Position numbers and translations under genes: made by a program. This document shows positions 1 to 6,617 of a stretch of 7,226 bases of DNA, piece after piece (the stretch's first letter is position 1; each line of letters opens with the position of its first letter). The stretch lies in assembly GCA_012514965.1 (NCBI GenBank), contig JAAYZH010000329.1, forward strand, positions 1 to 7,226, read 5' to 3'. This DNA comes from Clostridiaceae bacterium. GTDB taxonomy: Bacteria > Bacillota > Clostridia > Saccharofermentanales > Fastidiosipilaceae. The notes below the pieces were generated by a model. That model did no database searches. It saw only the letters and a program-made list of their open reading frames with translations, and was not told where the DNA came from.

Positions 1-36
1 ATATTCTGTCTCACAGGCGCTCTTCAGGACAAATGG

Positions 37-1185
37 CTACGCACGATTTCTGCCGTCGCCCCATTTGTCCATGAATTCCAAGCAAAACTCGCTATATCGA
101 TCCTCGAAAATCGCTTCGCGAGCCTTATTCATAAGATCGATCAAAAAGTAGAGATTGTGGTAAGAAGTCAAACGCAGGCCAAACATTTCATCCGCTTTGA
201 GCAGGTGCCGAATGTAGGCCTTGCTGAAATTCCTGCACGTGTAGCACTGGCAGTCATCTTCGATCGGCCCAAAATCTCTAGAAGCCTTGAGATCACGTAC
301 GATCAAACGTCCGCCCTTGGTCAGCACACTTCCGTTGCGGCCAATTCGAGTAGGCAAAACACAGTCGAACATATCCACTCCAAATCGTACTGCTTCTAGC
401 ATGTAATCCGGTGTACCTACGCCCATCAGGTAACGAGGTTTATCTGCGGGAAGATAAGGGATTGTCTCCGCAACCATTTCGTAAAAGAGTTCAGCAGGTT
501 CCCCTACACTCAATCCACCGATACCATACCCTGGTAAATCGAAGGCTGTGATTTCGGCAATACTCTGCCTTCTGAGTTTTGGGTACATGCCACCCTGGAC
601 TATGCCAAACAAGGCTTGTGTGTCCGTTGTGCCATGAGCTTCGATACATCTTTCGAGCCAGCGTGTTGTACGTGCCGACGAACGTGCTGCATAGGCCTCA
701 TCAGCGGGATACGGAATACATTCATCAAAAGCCATGATGACGTCCGCACCGAGATTTTCTTGAATCGAAATCGATTTTTCCGGTGTCAAAAATTGTTTGG
801 ATCCGTCGATATGCGAGCGAAAATGAACACCATCTTCGACAATGTCTTTAGGTTTGGCCAAGCTGAATACCTGGAAACCACCGCTGTCTGTCAAAATCCC
901 GCGGTTCCAACGCATAAATTCATGCAGACCTCCGGCTTCGGCAACCAAATCGGAGCCCGGCCGCATCCAGAGGTGGTAGGTGTTCGACAAAATTACGCCT
1001 GCCCCCATCTCCTCGAGCTCACGCGGCGACATTCCTTTGACAGTAGCCTGGGTTCCGACCGGCATAAACATGGGGGTCGGGAAGGTTCCGTGAGGCGTGT
1101 GCAATAGTCCGGCTCTGGCACCAGTCTCCTTGTCGATGTGCAGAATTTCATGCCAGACGGGGACTGTTTTGGCCTTATCGATCAT
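37..1185 (-). CDS. tgt: Queuine/preQ1 tRNA-guanine transglycosylase
   Basis: Exchanges guanine 34 in the anticodon of Asp, Asn, His and Tyr tRNAs for preQ1, a cytoplasmic step of queuosine synthesis. The 382-residue protein is full length for the bacterial family. Visible motifs are [11 protein letters not shown] (general-base Asp100), FDECIPYP (Asp154, Cys156), GIVQGG (about 194-199), GIGGLSVGE (221-229) and [15 protein letters not shown] with nucleophile Asp274. The structural zinc site is Cys312, Cys314, Cys317 and His343. These positions match the well-studied Zymomonas enzyme with small constant offsets. Cys156 sits where bacterial preQ1-type enzymes have Cys158, which fits the QueA gene next door. 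The ATG at 1185-1183 lies inside the end of queA (11-base overlap) and has a GAGGA Shine-Dalgarno 5 bases upstream, so the two are probably co-transcribed and translationally coupled. Only 36 bases follow the stop before the window edge, so the operon may continue. Confidence 0.97.
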   Translation of the reverse strand: MIDKAKTVPVWHEILHIDKETGARAGLLHTPHGTFPTPMFMPVGTQATVKGMSPRELEEMGAGVILSNTYHLWMRPGSDLVAEAGGLHEFMRWNRGILTDSGGFQVFSLAKPKDIVEDGVHFRSHIDGSKQFLTPEKSISIQENLGADVIMAFDECIPYPADEAYAARSSARTTRWLERCIEAHGTTDTQALFGIVQGGMYPKLRRQSIAEITAFDLPGYGIGGLSVGEPAELFYEMVAETIPYLPADKPRYLMGVGTPDYMLEAVRFGVDMFDCVLPTRIGRNGSVLTKGGRLIVRDLKASRDFGPIEDDCQCYTCRNFSKAYIRHLLKADEMFGLRLTSYHNLYFLIDLMNKAREAIFEDRYSEFCLEFMDKWGDGRNRA

Positions 1186-2311
1186 AGGTTTCCTCTTCTT
1201 CCTGTGCGAATGACGCGCTGTACTGCTTGTCCCCTGACGCGTCGTATCGAGCGCCTATGTGGAGGCCTGTCCAATTGGCGGGATCTGCTTCGATGAACAT
1301 CGCGTCGCCAAAACTAAAAAACCGAAACTTCTCTTCGACGGCAGCCCTGTAGGCTGCAAGGATTTTGTCACGGCCGGCCAGTGCCGAAATCAGCATCAAC
1401 AAAGTAGATTCCGGCAAGTGGAAATTCGTGATCAGCGCATCCACCACTCGGAATTTATAACCGGGATAAATGAAAATATCTGTCTCCCCGCTTCCCGGCA
1501 CCAGCATATCCTCCGACAGGTCTGCGCTCTCCAGAACGCGGCAGCTCGTCGTCCCGACTGAAATTACGCGGCCTCCGTTTCTGCGGCAAGTGTTGATAAT
1601 TTTGCATGCTTCATCCGTGAGAATGTAGCTTTCGCTGTGCATCTTGTGATCCAAAACATTCTCTTCTTTGACCGGTCGGAAAGTACCTAAGCCCACGTGT
1701 AAAGTAACATAAGCAAACTGTATGCCTGCCTCTCGCAGCTCCGACATCAGGTCTTCCGTGAAATGCAGACCGGCCGTAGGCGCCGCAGCAGACCCCTCAT
1801 AACGAGAATAAACCGTCTGATAGCGTTCAGGATCTGTGAGCTTCTCGTGAATATACGGCGGCAGAGGGACTTGCCCAGCCTCATCCAGGATCTCTTCCCA
1901 TACGCCCTCGTACTGAAATCTCACCAGACGGTTGCCTCCGGGTAAAACCTCTAGAATTTCAGCTTCCAGACGGCCCGGAATGAAGATCACATGTGTCCCG
2001 GGGCGAAGTCGGCGGCCGGGATGTACAAGCACCTCCCAGTCCGTCAGATTGAGGCGTTTCAGCAGTAAAAACTCCACAGGATGAGCCAGACCGGGCTTCT
2101 CCCCAATCAACCGTGCAGGAATGACTCGTGTGTCATTGACCACGAGGCAATCACCAGATCGCAAAAAAGTACCCACTTGATAGAATGGGATCTCGTTCCG
2201 TCGGCCATCAACACCCGATAAATACAGCAGACGTGATCTGTCTCGCTGCGTGAGTGGGTGCTGGGCGATCAATTCTTCGGGTAAATCATAGTGGAAATCA
2301 GACTTTTTCAT
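1175..2311 (-). CDS. queA: S-adenosylmethionine:tRNA ribosyltransferase-isomerase
   Basis: Transfers and isomerises the ribosyl part of S-adenosylmethionine onto preQ1-modified tRNA, giving epoxyqueuosine; it acts directly after Tgt. Family landmarks, numbered from the start chosen here, are the N-terminal [20 protein letters not shown] (1-20), [12 protein letters not shown] (57-68), then [22 protein letters not shown], a GTTSCRVLE segment, NFHLPEST (from about 296) and [11 protein letters not shown] (330-340). The ATG at 2311-2309 is chosen because family members begin at this lysine/serine/aspartate-rich point. An in-frame ATG at 2344 would add 11 residues unlike the family. The chosen start lacks a Shine-Dalgarno, whereas the one at 2344 has AGGA 7 bases upstream, so the start is not settled. 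Most QueA proteins end just after the FSFGDAM motif; this one runs about 38 residues further into a polar tail ending EEEETYDR. The tail holds the tgt ribosome binding site and start codon. Confidence 0.95.
   Translation of the reverse strand: MKKSDFHYDLPEELIAQHPLTQRDRSRLLYLSGVDGRRNEIPFYQVGTFLRSGDCLVVNDTRVIPARLIGEKPGLAHPVEFLLLKRLNLTDWEVLVHPGRRLRPGTHVIFIPGRLEAEILEVLPGGNRLVRFQYEGVWEEILDEAGQVPLPPYIHEKLTDPERYQTVYSRYEGSAAAPTAGLHFTEDLMSELREAGIQFAYVTLHVGLGTFRPVKEENVLDHKMHSESYILTDEACKIINTCRRNGGRVISVGTTSCRVLESADLSEDMLVPGSGETDIFIYPGYKFRVVDALITNFHLPESTLLMLISALAGRDKILAAYRAAVEEKFRFFSFGDAMFIEADPANWTGLHIGARYDASGDKQYSASFAQEEEETYDR
1191..1195 (-). promoter_or_regulatory. Ribosome binding site of tgt inside queA
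   Basis: On the minus strand GAGGA stands 5 bases before the tgt ATG. It is made by the codons for the Glu-rich end of QueA (EEEET). A site located in translated upstream sequence points to translational coupling of the two genes. Seen directly; coupling is inferred. Confidence 0.7.
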
Positions 2312-2320
2312 ACTCAAGGT

Positions 2321-2348
2321 ATTATAGCCAATTGACGCTGACATGCAA
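2321..2348 (-). promoter_or_regulatory. Probable queA-tgt promoter, nearly leaderless
   Basis: The minus strand has a perfect -10 hexamer TATAAT (2326-2321) and a weak -35 TTGCAT (2348-2343, 3 of 6 consensus bases) with a 16-base spacer. A start of transcription about 7 bases downstream would fall near 2314, only some 3 bases before the ATG at 2311, giving an almost leaderless mRNA. If translation instead begins at 2344, this hexamer would lie inside the gene, as Tyr-Asn codons. The -10 match is clear; its use is inference. Confidence 0.5.
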
Positions 2349-2360
2349 CAGTCCTAAACT
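2332..2360 (+). promoter_or_regulatory. Probable dapAB promoter
   Basis: TTGACG (2332-2337, 5 of 6 consensus) and TAAACT (2355-2360, 4 of 6) are separated by the ideal 17 bases, as expected for a housekeeping sigma-A type promoter. Transcription would start near 2365-2368 and leave a leader of about 76-79 bases before dapA. The element overlaps the oppositely directed queA promoter, so the two may compete for RNA polymerase. I saw no riboswitch or attenuator in the leader. Confidence 0.6.
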
Positions 2361-2433
2361 TAACACCAACATTATTTTTTAAGAAATACGGGCTCGTTTA
2401 TGGCACTTTTTTGGCCCTTGCGACCTTGTCAAG

Positions 2434-2439
2434 AGGAGG
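2434..2439 (+). promoter_or_regulatory. Ribosome binding site of dapA
   Basis: A full AGGAGG lies 4 bases before the ATG at 2444. It fixes that ATG as the dapA start in preference to an in-frame TTG at 2411, which has no such site and would add 11 residues before the family's normal N-terminus. Confidence 0.85.
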
Positions 2440-2443
2440 AAAC

Positions 2444-3346
2444 ATGGAGCGTTCATTATTGTTTAGAGGCAGCGCGACTGCTTTGGTCACCCCCTTCCAC
2501 ACCGACGGCCGGGTAGATTACGCTCGTCTCGAAGAACTATGCGACTCACAGATTCGCGCCGGTGTGGACGCCCTCGTGATCTGCGGGACCACCGGCGAAG
2601 CTTCGACTCTGCCGGATGATGAGCATGTGGCCGTAGTCAGGACTGCCGTTTCCGCCGCATCCGGACGTGTTCCAGTGATCGCCGGTATGGGTTCGAACGA
2701 CACCATGCATGGAATTAACCTCGCGAAGGGTGTTACGGCTGCAGGTGCTGACGGGCTCCTAAACGTCACCCCCTACTACAACAAGACTTCGCAAGCCGGA
2801 CTCGTCAAGCATTTCGAAGCAACTGCTGCCGCTTCTGACTTACCGGTAATCTTGTACAATGTCCCTTCACGCACGAATCTCAACATTGAACCGGAGACGT
2901 ACTATTCTCTGGCCAAAGTCGAGAACATCGTTGCGATTAAGGAGTGTAACATGAATCAGGTTCCGCGCACCAAGCAGTTGTGCGGCAATGCTTATACTCA
3001 TTACTCGGGCGAGGACGGAGTTGTGGTTCCGATGTTGTCACTTGGAGGCGCAGGCGTAATATCAGTTCTCGGAAATATCCTTCCCGAAGTCATGCGTGAC
3101 ATGACACATGCCTGGTTCGATGGCAATACAGCCGAGGCCGCTGCCTTGCAGATCAGTATTGCTGAATTGATAACGGCAATTTTCTGCGAAGTTAACCCGA
3201 TTCCGATCAAAGAAGCCTTGACTTTGCTTGGCCAAAGCGCCGGTCCCTGCCGCCTGCCCTTAACCGAAATAAGTGAACTAAATCGTCGTCGTCTGGCCAG
3301 AAGTCTCCGCGAATATGGTCTCACTGTGGTCGGGGCCGACCTATGA
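2444..3346 (+). CDS. dapA: 4-hydroxy-tetrahydrodipicolinate synthase
   Basis: Condenses pyruvate with aspartate semialdehyde, the first committed step toward diaminopimelate (peptidoglycan cross-links) and lysine; a cytoplasmic TIM-barrel enzyme of the DHDPS/NAL family. At 300 residues it is of normal length. Residues correspond to the E. coli enzyme with a uniform offset of 5: Thr49-Thr50 in GTTGEAS, Tyr112 in TPYYNK, Tyr138 in YNVPSRTN, Arg143, and the Schiff-base Lys166 in VAIKE. The catalytic triad and carboxylate-binding Arg are thus all present. The start is the ATG with AGGAGG 4 bases upstream. The stop overlaps the dapB start as ATGA, so the genes form a two-gene operon with likely coupled translation. 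The operon diverges from queA. Feedback regulation by lysine cannot be judged from the sequence alone. Confidence 0.97.
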   Translation: MERSLLFRGSATALVTPFHTDGRVDYARLEELCDSQIRAGVDALVICGTTGEASTLPDDEHVAVVRTAVSAASGRVPVIAGMGSNDTMHGINLAKGVTAAGADGLLNVTPYYNKTSQAGLVKHFEATAAASDLPVILYNVPSRTNLNIEPETYYSLAKVENIVAIKECNMNQVPRTKQLCGNAYTHYSGEDGVVVPMLSLGGAGVISVLGNILPEVMRDMTHAWFDGNTAEAAALQISIAELITAIFCEVNPIPIKEALTLLGQSAGPCRLPLTEISELNRRRLARSLREYGLTVVGADL

Positions 3347-4095
3347 TCCGAATATTTCTGGTTGGGGCTCTGGGCCGGATGGGCCGCGAAATCACCCGCC
3401 TTGCTGAGGCAAGTCAGGATCTGGTAATCGTCGGCGGTCTGGATCAGGGTGCAGGATCTACAACTTCCTTTCCGATTTTCACTGTTTTTCCCGAGATTGA
3501 CCTGGAGTATGATGTCTTAATTGACTTTAGCAGCCCGGCTTTGACCGACGCTTTGCTTGACCACTTGCAGAAGAGCGGCAAGCCAGCGGTTCTCTGTACA
3601 ACAGGTATAAGTGCAGAACAGGAATCCGCGGTCAGCAGCCTCGCGACCCAGTCGGCTATTTTCCGTTCCGCCAATATGTCAGTCGGCGTCTACGTGCTTT
3701 CACGGCTTGTCGCCGAGGCGAATCGCCTCCTGGGAGCGGAGTTCGACGCTGAAATCGTCGAAGCACATCATCGCGGCAAAAAAGACGCCCCATCTGGCAC
3801 AGCCTTTATGCTGGCACGCGCAATTCAGCAGAGCAGTGAAATCGAACGTCCGCTGGTCCTCGATCGCAGCAACCGCAGTGAAGCCCGTCCCACAGGCGAA
3901 ATTGGCATGCAAGCACTCCGCGGCGGTACCATCGCCGGTGACCACCAAGTCCTTTTCGCCGGAGACTCTGAAGTGATTACCCTAGCGCATCACGCCCAAA
4001 GCCGCGATGTATTTGCAGCTGGAGCACTTCGAGCAGCCCGCTTCATACACGGGAAGACACCCGGACTGTATGATATGTCAGATATGCTCGCGTAG
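3343..4095 (+). CDS. dapB: 4-hydroxy-tetrahydrodipicolinate reductase
   Basis: Reduces the DapA product, via dehydration, to tetrahydrodipicolinate with NADH or NADPH; second step of the diaminopimelate/lysine branch, cytoplasmic. The 250-residue protein has the Rossmann motif VGALGRMGR (7-15), CTTGIS (85-90), SANMSVGV (109-116) and the substrate signature EAHHRGKKDAPSGTA (140-154). By alignment to E. coli His159 and Lys163, the catalytic residues are His142 and Lys146. RGGTIAGDH and the closing GLYDMSDML are also typical. After beta-strand 2 the sequence is LDQG, with acidic Asp34 but Gln where E. coli has Arg39, a residue that contacts the NADPH 2'-phosphate. This may shift preference to NADH (inference). 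The ATG shares ATGA with the dapA stop; no strong Shine-Dalgarno is seen, so initiation probably depends on dapA translation. A hairpin terminator follows 18 bases after the stop. Confidence 0.96.
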   Translation: MIRIFLVGALGRMGREITRLAEASQDLVIVGGLDQGAGSTTSFPIFTVFPEIDLEYDVLIDFSSPALTDALLDHLQKSGKPAVLCTTGISAEQESAVSSLATQSAIFRSANMSVGVYVLSRLVAEANRLLGAEFDAEIVEAHHRGKKDAPSGTAFMLARAIQQSSEIERPLVLDRSNRSEARPTGEIGMQALRGGTIAGDHQVLFAGDSEVITLAHHAQSRDVFAAGALRAARFIHGKTPGLYDMSDMLA

Positions 4096-4113
4096 TTGCA
4101 ATTTTTGGCTCTA

Positions 4114-4138
4114 AAAAACCCGCTTTACGCGGGTTTTT
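4114..4138. terminator. Bidirectional intrinsic terminator
   Basis: A hairpin with stem arms 4114-4123 and 4129-4138 (core ACCCGC/GCGGGT extended by A/T pairs) and a 5-base loop TTTAC. The plus strand ends in a T run (4134-4138). The minus strand also ends in a T run, because the left flank is A-rich. It sits between the convergent dapB (stop 4095) and the DUF624-like gene (stop 4166), so it can end transcription from both sides. Confidence 0.92.
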
Positions 4139-4165
4139 CTGTATTCACCAATACTCTTTGCAATT

Positions 4166-5221
4166 CTACGCCGGAGCACCCGATGGAACTTCCCGTCCGG
4201 ATTTGGCTTCTTTTTCGTCTTCTTCCTCGTCTTCCTCTTCTTCGTCTTCTTCTTTCCAATTCATTTCGGCCTCAAGTTCTGCCTGTGTTTCGGCTTCGGC
4301 CTTATCCAGCAGAGGCTTAAGCATGTGTTTGTAGATACCGCGGTTCGCCTGATAGTTGATGAGCAAAAGGGTGAAGCTCAGGAGAATCACTACATAAAGA
4401 ATAAAGATTACGAACGCAGCCAGCACATTAGGCAACATCCAAACCACCAGAATCGGTATGACGAACAACAAGATGGCGCAGATGAGCAAGACCCCAAAAT
4501 TGCTTGGCAAACGCAGGAACGTGAACAGCAACGCGTTTTTGTAAATATCCTTCATAGACAAGTCAAAGGTGATCATGAGCTGGTAGATATAAAACTGCAT
4601 CATCGTAAAGAGGATTAAACACACCACGATGACAGCCTGTAAGATCATACTGAGAAGGTTGCCTTCCATCATGGCTCCATAATAAAAGAAAGCCAATCCC
4701 ATCAGAAAGTAGACTGAGCCGCTAATTAGAGAATGGAGCAAGCTCTGCTTGAAATTAGTCTTGGCATTGTCACGGAAGTCCATCCACGTAAAAGCAGGTG
4801 CATGCCGGCTGTAATTACGCAACAAATAGGTAAAGCCCGCCTGCGCCGGTCCCACGGTGAAAAACTGCAGACCCACAAACGTAAATGTAAAACATAGTAT
4901 TGAGCTAATAAACAGATGCGAAGCATAAGCTTCCGCGGTGACTTCATCCGCGAAGTCCAGGTTAAGGCTTGTAATGATCTTGGAAATGTTATCAAAACTA
5001 AAGTTTGGGAACATAAGCGGCACCAGCCAGTTCGCCACTACGAAAGCAACCGCGATCCCGACGATGTTAAAAATTACCATCATAAAATTGATCGTGATCA
5101 GCTTCCAGAATTTAGTCCCGACAATCGAAAAGAAATCACCTACCGGGCCCTTCTGCGGCTCGTCGATCTCAACACCGGGGCCCTCTTTCGTGTAGTCAAA
5201 TAATCCGAAAAATCCTGCCAT
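4166..5221 (-). CDS. DUF624 (YesL-like) membrane protein with acidic tail
   Basis: A multi-pass membrane protein of 351 residues with no known reaction. The N-terminal MAGFFGLFDYTKEGPGVE and KFWKLITINFMM resemble clostridial DUF624/YesL-like proteins, where a short cytoplasmic 'FDY..PG.G' segment precedes the first helix. Hydrophobic stretches suggest about six membrane segments: 41-64, 103-124, 161-183, 190-217, 243-263 and 266-289. After the last comes a charged, probably coiled-coil stretch (about 300-322), then a very acidic run (323-338, mostly Glu/Asp) and a short SGREVPSGAPA end. The start has GAGAGG 5 bases upstream (5232-5227). The gene follows trmFO by 73 bases in the same direction and may have its own promoter. 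DUF624 genes often lie near sugar transporters; this one does not. The assignment is from recall of the N-terminal pattern, not an alignment. Confidence 0.8.
   Translation of the reverse strand: MAGFFGLFDYTKEGPGVEIDEPQKGPVGDFFSIVGTKFWKLITINFMMVIFNIVGIAVAFVVANWLVPLMFPNFSFDNISKIITSLNLDFADEVTAEAYASHLFISSILCFTFTFVGLQFFTVGPAQAGFTYLLRNYSRHAPAFTWMDFRDNAKTNFKQSLLHSLISGSVYFLMGLAFFYYGAMMEGNLLSMILQAVIVVCLILFTMMQFYIYQLMITFDLSMKDIYKNALLFTFLRLPSNFGVLLICAILLFVIPILVVWMLPNVLAAFVIFILYVVILLSFTLLLINYQANRGIYKHMLKPLLDKAEAETQAELEAEMNWKEEDEEEEDEEEDEKEAKSGREVPSGAPA
4209..4256. repeat. Low-complexity GAA/GAG/GAC codon run
   Basis: This stretch codes for the Glu/Asp-rich tail of the DUF624-like protein. On the plus strand it is almost entirely pyrimidine (CTT, CTC and CGT triplets), on the minus strand almost entirely purine. 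Units are imperfect three-base steps, so length variation by slippage would add or remove acidic residues without breaking the frame. Confidence 0.75.
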
Positions 5222-5250
5222 GACAACCTCTCTCTATACCTTGGTTCACT

Positions 5251-5280
5251 GCGCTTCTCGGCGCTGCTCTGCGCTCTTGT
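5251..5280. repeat. Three tandem 10-bp repeats upstream of DUF624 gene
   Basis: Three adjoining units begin with GCGCT: GCGCTTCTCG, GCGCTGCTCT and GCGCTCTTGT. The first two share eight of ten bases; the third is more diverged. The period of 10 places them on about the same face of the helix. They lie between the trmFO stop and the DUF624-like start, in the probable 5' leader of the latter. No function is known to me. Confidence 0.6.
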
Positions 5281-5293
5281 CAATTTTCTAGTT

Positions 5294-5299
5294 ATTATA
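5294..5299 (-). promoter_or_regulatory. Possible -10 element of DUF624 gene
   Basis: A perfect TATAAT on the minus strand overlaps the trmFO stop codon (TAA within TATAAT). It would start transcription near 5287, with a leader of about 65 bases. No acceptable -35 is seen 16-18 bases upstream, so it is weak evidence. A TTGACA at 5283-5278 lies downstream of it and has no -10 partner. Confidence 0.3.
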
Positions 5300-6617
5300 C
5301 AGATTTATTACGTTCGGCGAGATAAACTTTCAGTGAATCGATCGACCTTTCGGCCAACTGTTTACCTCGTTCCTGTTTGTTTCGTTTGCGTTCGTTCAAC
5401 GGAGGCAACAGGCCAAAATTCGCATTCATAGGCTGAAAATCTCGATCACCGCCTCGGCTGACGTAACGAGACAGCTGTCCGTTAATCGTTTCCGGCGGCA
5501 AAACAAAGTCCGCTTCTTGTCCGCTATTTGCCAAGAATGCGTTCAAGGCCGCCAGATGTCCTGAAGCAATCGCCGCCAGATAGCCTTCAAGGCCGGTAAT
5601 CTGGCCGGCGAAAAAATACCGAGAGTCCGAAAGCAACCTAAATGACGATGATAGTTCTCCGGCTGATGAGATATATGAGTTGCGGTGCATAACGCCGTAT
5701 CGCAAAAATTCCGCGTTTTGCAAACCGGGAATCATGCAGAAAACTCGATTTTGCTCAGGGAATTTCAGACGTGTCTGGAAACCGACGAGATTGTACATGG
5801 AGGCATATTCATCCTCCATACGCAGCTGAACTACCGCGTAGGGTCTCGCGGTGGAATGCGGCGAGGTTAGACCGACTGGCTTCAAAGGGCCAAAACGCAA
5901 GGTATCAGGACCTCTTTTGGCCATGCTCTCGACCGGCATGCATCCTTCGAAAAGAATTTCTTTATCGAAGCCCTCAACCTCCGCAAGTTCCGCGGTAATA
6001 AGCGCCTCATAGAAGCGTTCGTACTCTTCTTTTGTAAAAGGACAGTTGATATAGTCCGCACTGCCCTTGTCATAACGGGACTGGCGAAAGGCTATGCTCA
6101 TATCAATGCTGTCGCCGGCCACAATTGGAGCGGCAGCGTCGAAAAAGTGCAGCGTAGGGCGCGACAAGCGTTGCTGGATATCAGCAAAAAGGCTGCCCTG
6201 TGTGAGGGGACCTGTAGCGACAATCGTCAGCAGGTCATCGTCGGGCAGGCTGTGCACTTCCTCTTGACGCAGTTCAATATTCGCTGAATTGCGAAGAAGA
6301 TTCGTAACATCTTCGCTGAATCGTTCACGGTCAACGGCCAAAGCAGCACCGGCAGGGACCGCATGTCTGTAAGCTACGTCAAGCAAAGAAGAACCTAGCA
6401 AGCCTAGCTCAGCTTTTTGGAGACCGGGCGCGGTATGTACTTGTTTGCTCTTAAACGAGTTGCTGCAGACCAGCTCGGCATAACCAGGCTGATGGTGAGC
6501 TGGTGTAAAGCTCTCGGGCTTCATGTCGATTAGTATCACTTTTGCTCCGAGTTTCGCCAAGGTTAAAGCAGCTTCTGAGCCAGCCAGACCGGCACCGATT
6601 ACCCTGATCGCCTTCAT
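5295..6617 (-). CDS. trmFO: Folate/FAD-dependent tRNA (uracil-54-C5)-methyltransferase
   Basis: Makes 5-methyluridine at position 54 of the tRNA T-loop, taking the carbon from methylenetetrahydrofolate with FAD as reductant; cytoplasmic. The 440-residue length is normal. The N-terminus has the FAD-binding IRVIGAGLAGSEAA, followed by HHQPGYAELVCSNSFKS (Cys51 from the chosen start) and YINCPFTKEEY. FEGCMPVE carries Cys226, which matches B. subtilis Cys226. Further family segments are RFGPLKPVGL, NLVGFQTRLKFPEQ, GQITGLEGYLAAIASG and the C-terminal NANFGLLPPL. The ATG at 6617-6615 overlaps the topA stop as TGATG and has two GGAGG copies upstream; an in-frame TTG one codon earlier is rejected. The related GidA/MnmG is ruled out by the CSNSF and LKPVGL signatures and by length. 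topA-trmFO is a common Firmicutes neighbourhood. Confidence 0.96.
   Translation of the reverse strand: MKAIRVIGAGLAGSEAALTLAKLGAKVILIDMKPESFTPAHHQPGYAELVCSNSFKSKQVHTAPGLQKAELGLLGSSLLDVAYRHAVPAGAALAVDRERFSEDVTNLLRNSANIELRQEEVHSLPDDDLLTIVATGPLTQGSLFADIQQRLSRPTLHFFDAAAPIVAGDSIDMSIAFRQSRYDKGSADYINCPFTKEEYERFYEALITAELAEVEGFDKEILFEGCMPVESMAKRGPDTLRFGPLKPVGLTSPHSTARPYAVVQLRMEDEYASMYNLVGFQTRLKFPEQNRVFCMIPGLQNAEFLRYGVMHRNSYISSAGELSSSFRLLSDSRYFFAGQITGLEGYLAAIASGHLAALNAFLANSGQEADFVLPPETINGQLSRYVSRGGDRDFQPMNANFGLLPPLNERKRNKQERGKQLAERSIDSLKVYLAERNKSV

Noticed and set aside
1..36. Start of a further gene (yajC often follows tgt) or a tgt terminator
   Set aside because: Only 36 bases are available. There is no clear Shine-Dalgarno with a start, and only a tiny CTGT/ACAG inverted repeat without a T run.
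616..1107. 163-codon open frame antisense to tgt
   Set aside because: It lies wholly within a well-conserved gene on the other strand, and its translation is rich in Cys/Arg/His with no recognisable domain.
2361..2443. Lysine riboswitch or T-box in the dapA leader, or a preQ1 riboswitch before queA on the other strand
   Set aside because: The leader of about 80 bases is too short for a lysine riboswitch or T-box, and no matching hairpins or T-box core were seen. On the minus strand the A-rich stretch lacks the preQ1 stem-loop and its C-rich loop. A weak GGGC/GCCC pairing (2390-2393 with 2414-2417) has a very long loop.
2400..2516. Short 38-codon ORF overlapping the dapA start, a possible upstream regulatory peptide
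   Set aside because: It has no Shine-Dalgarno, no run of lysine codons and no terminator/antiterminator hairpin. It overlaps dapA in another frame.
3611..3976. 121-codon open frame within dapB
   Set aside because: Shadow frame of dapB, low complexity, no motif.
4726..4995. 89-codon open frame within the DUF624-like gene
   Set aside because: Same strand but a different frame of a clear membrane protein gene; the composition comes from the T-rich transmembrane codons.
5278..5283. TTGACA as the -35 of a DUF624 gene promoter
   Set aside because: At 16-18 bases downstream the sequence is GC-rich (CGAGAA region) with no resemblance to a -10.
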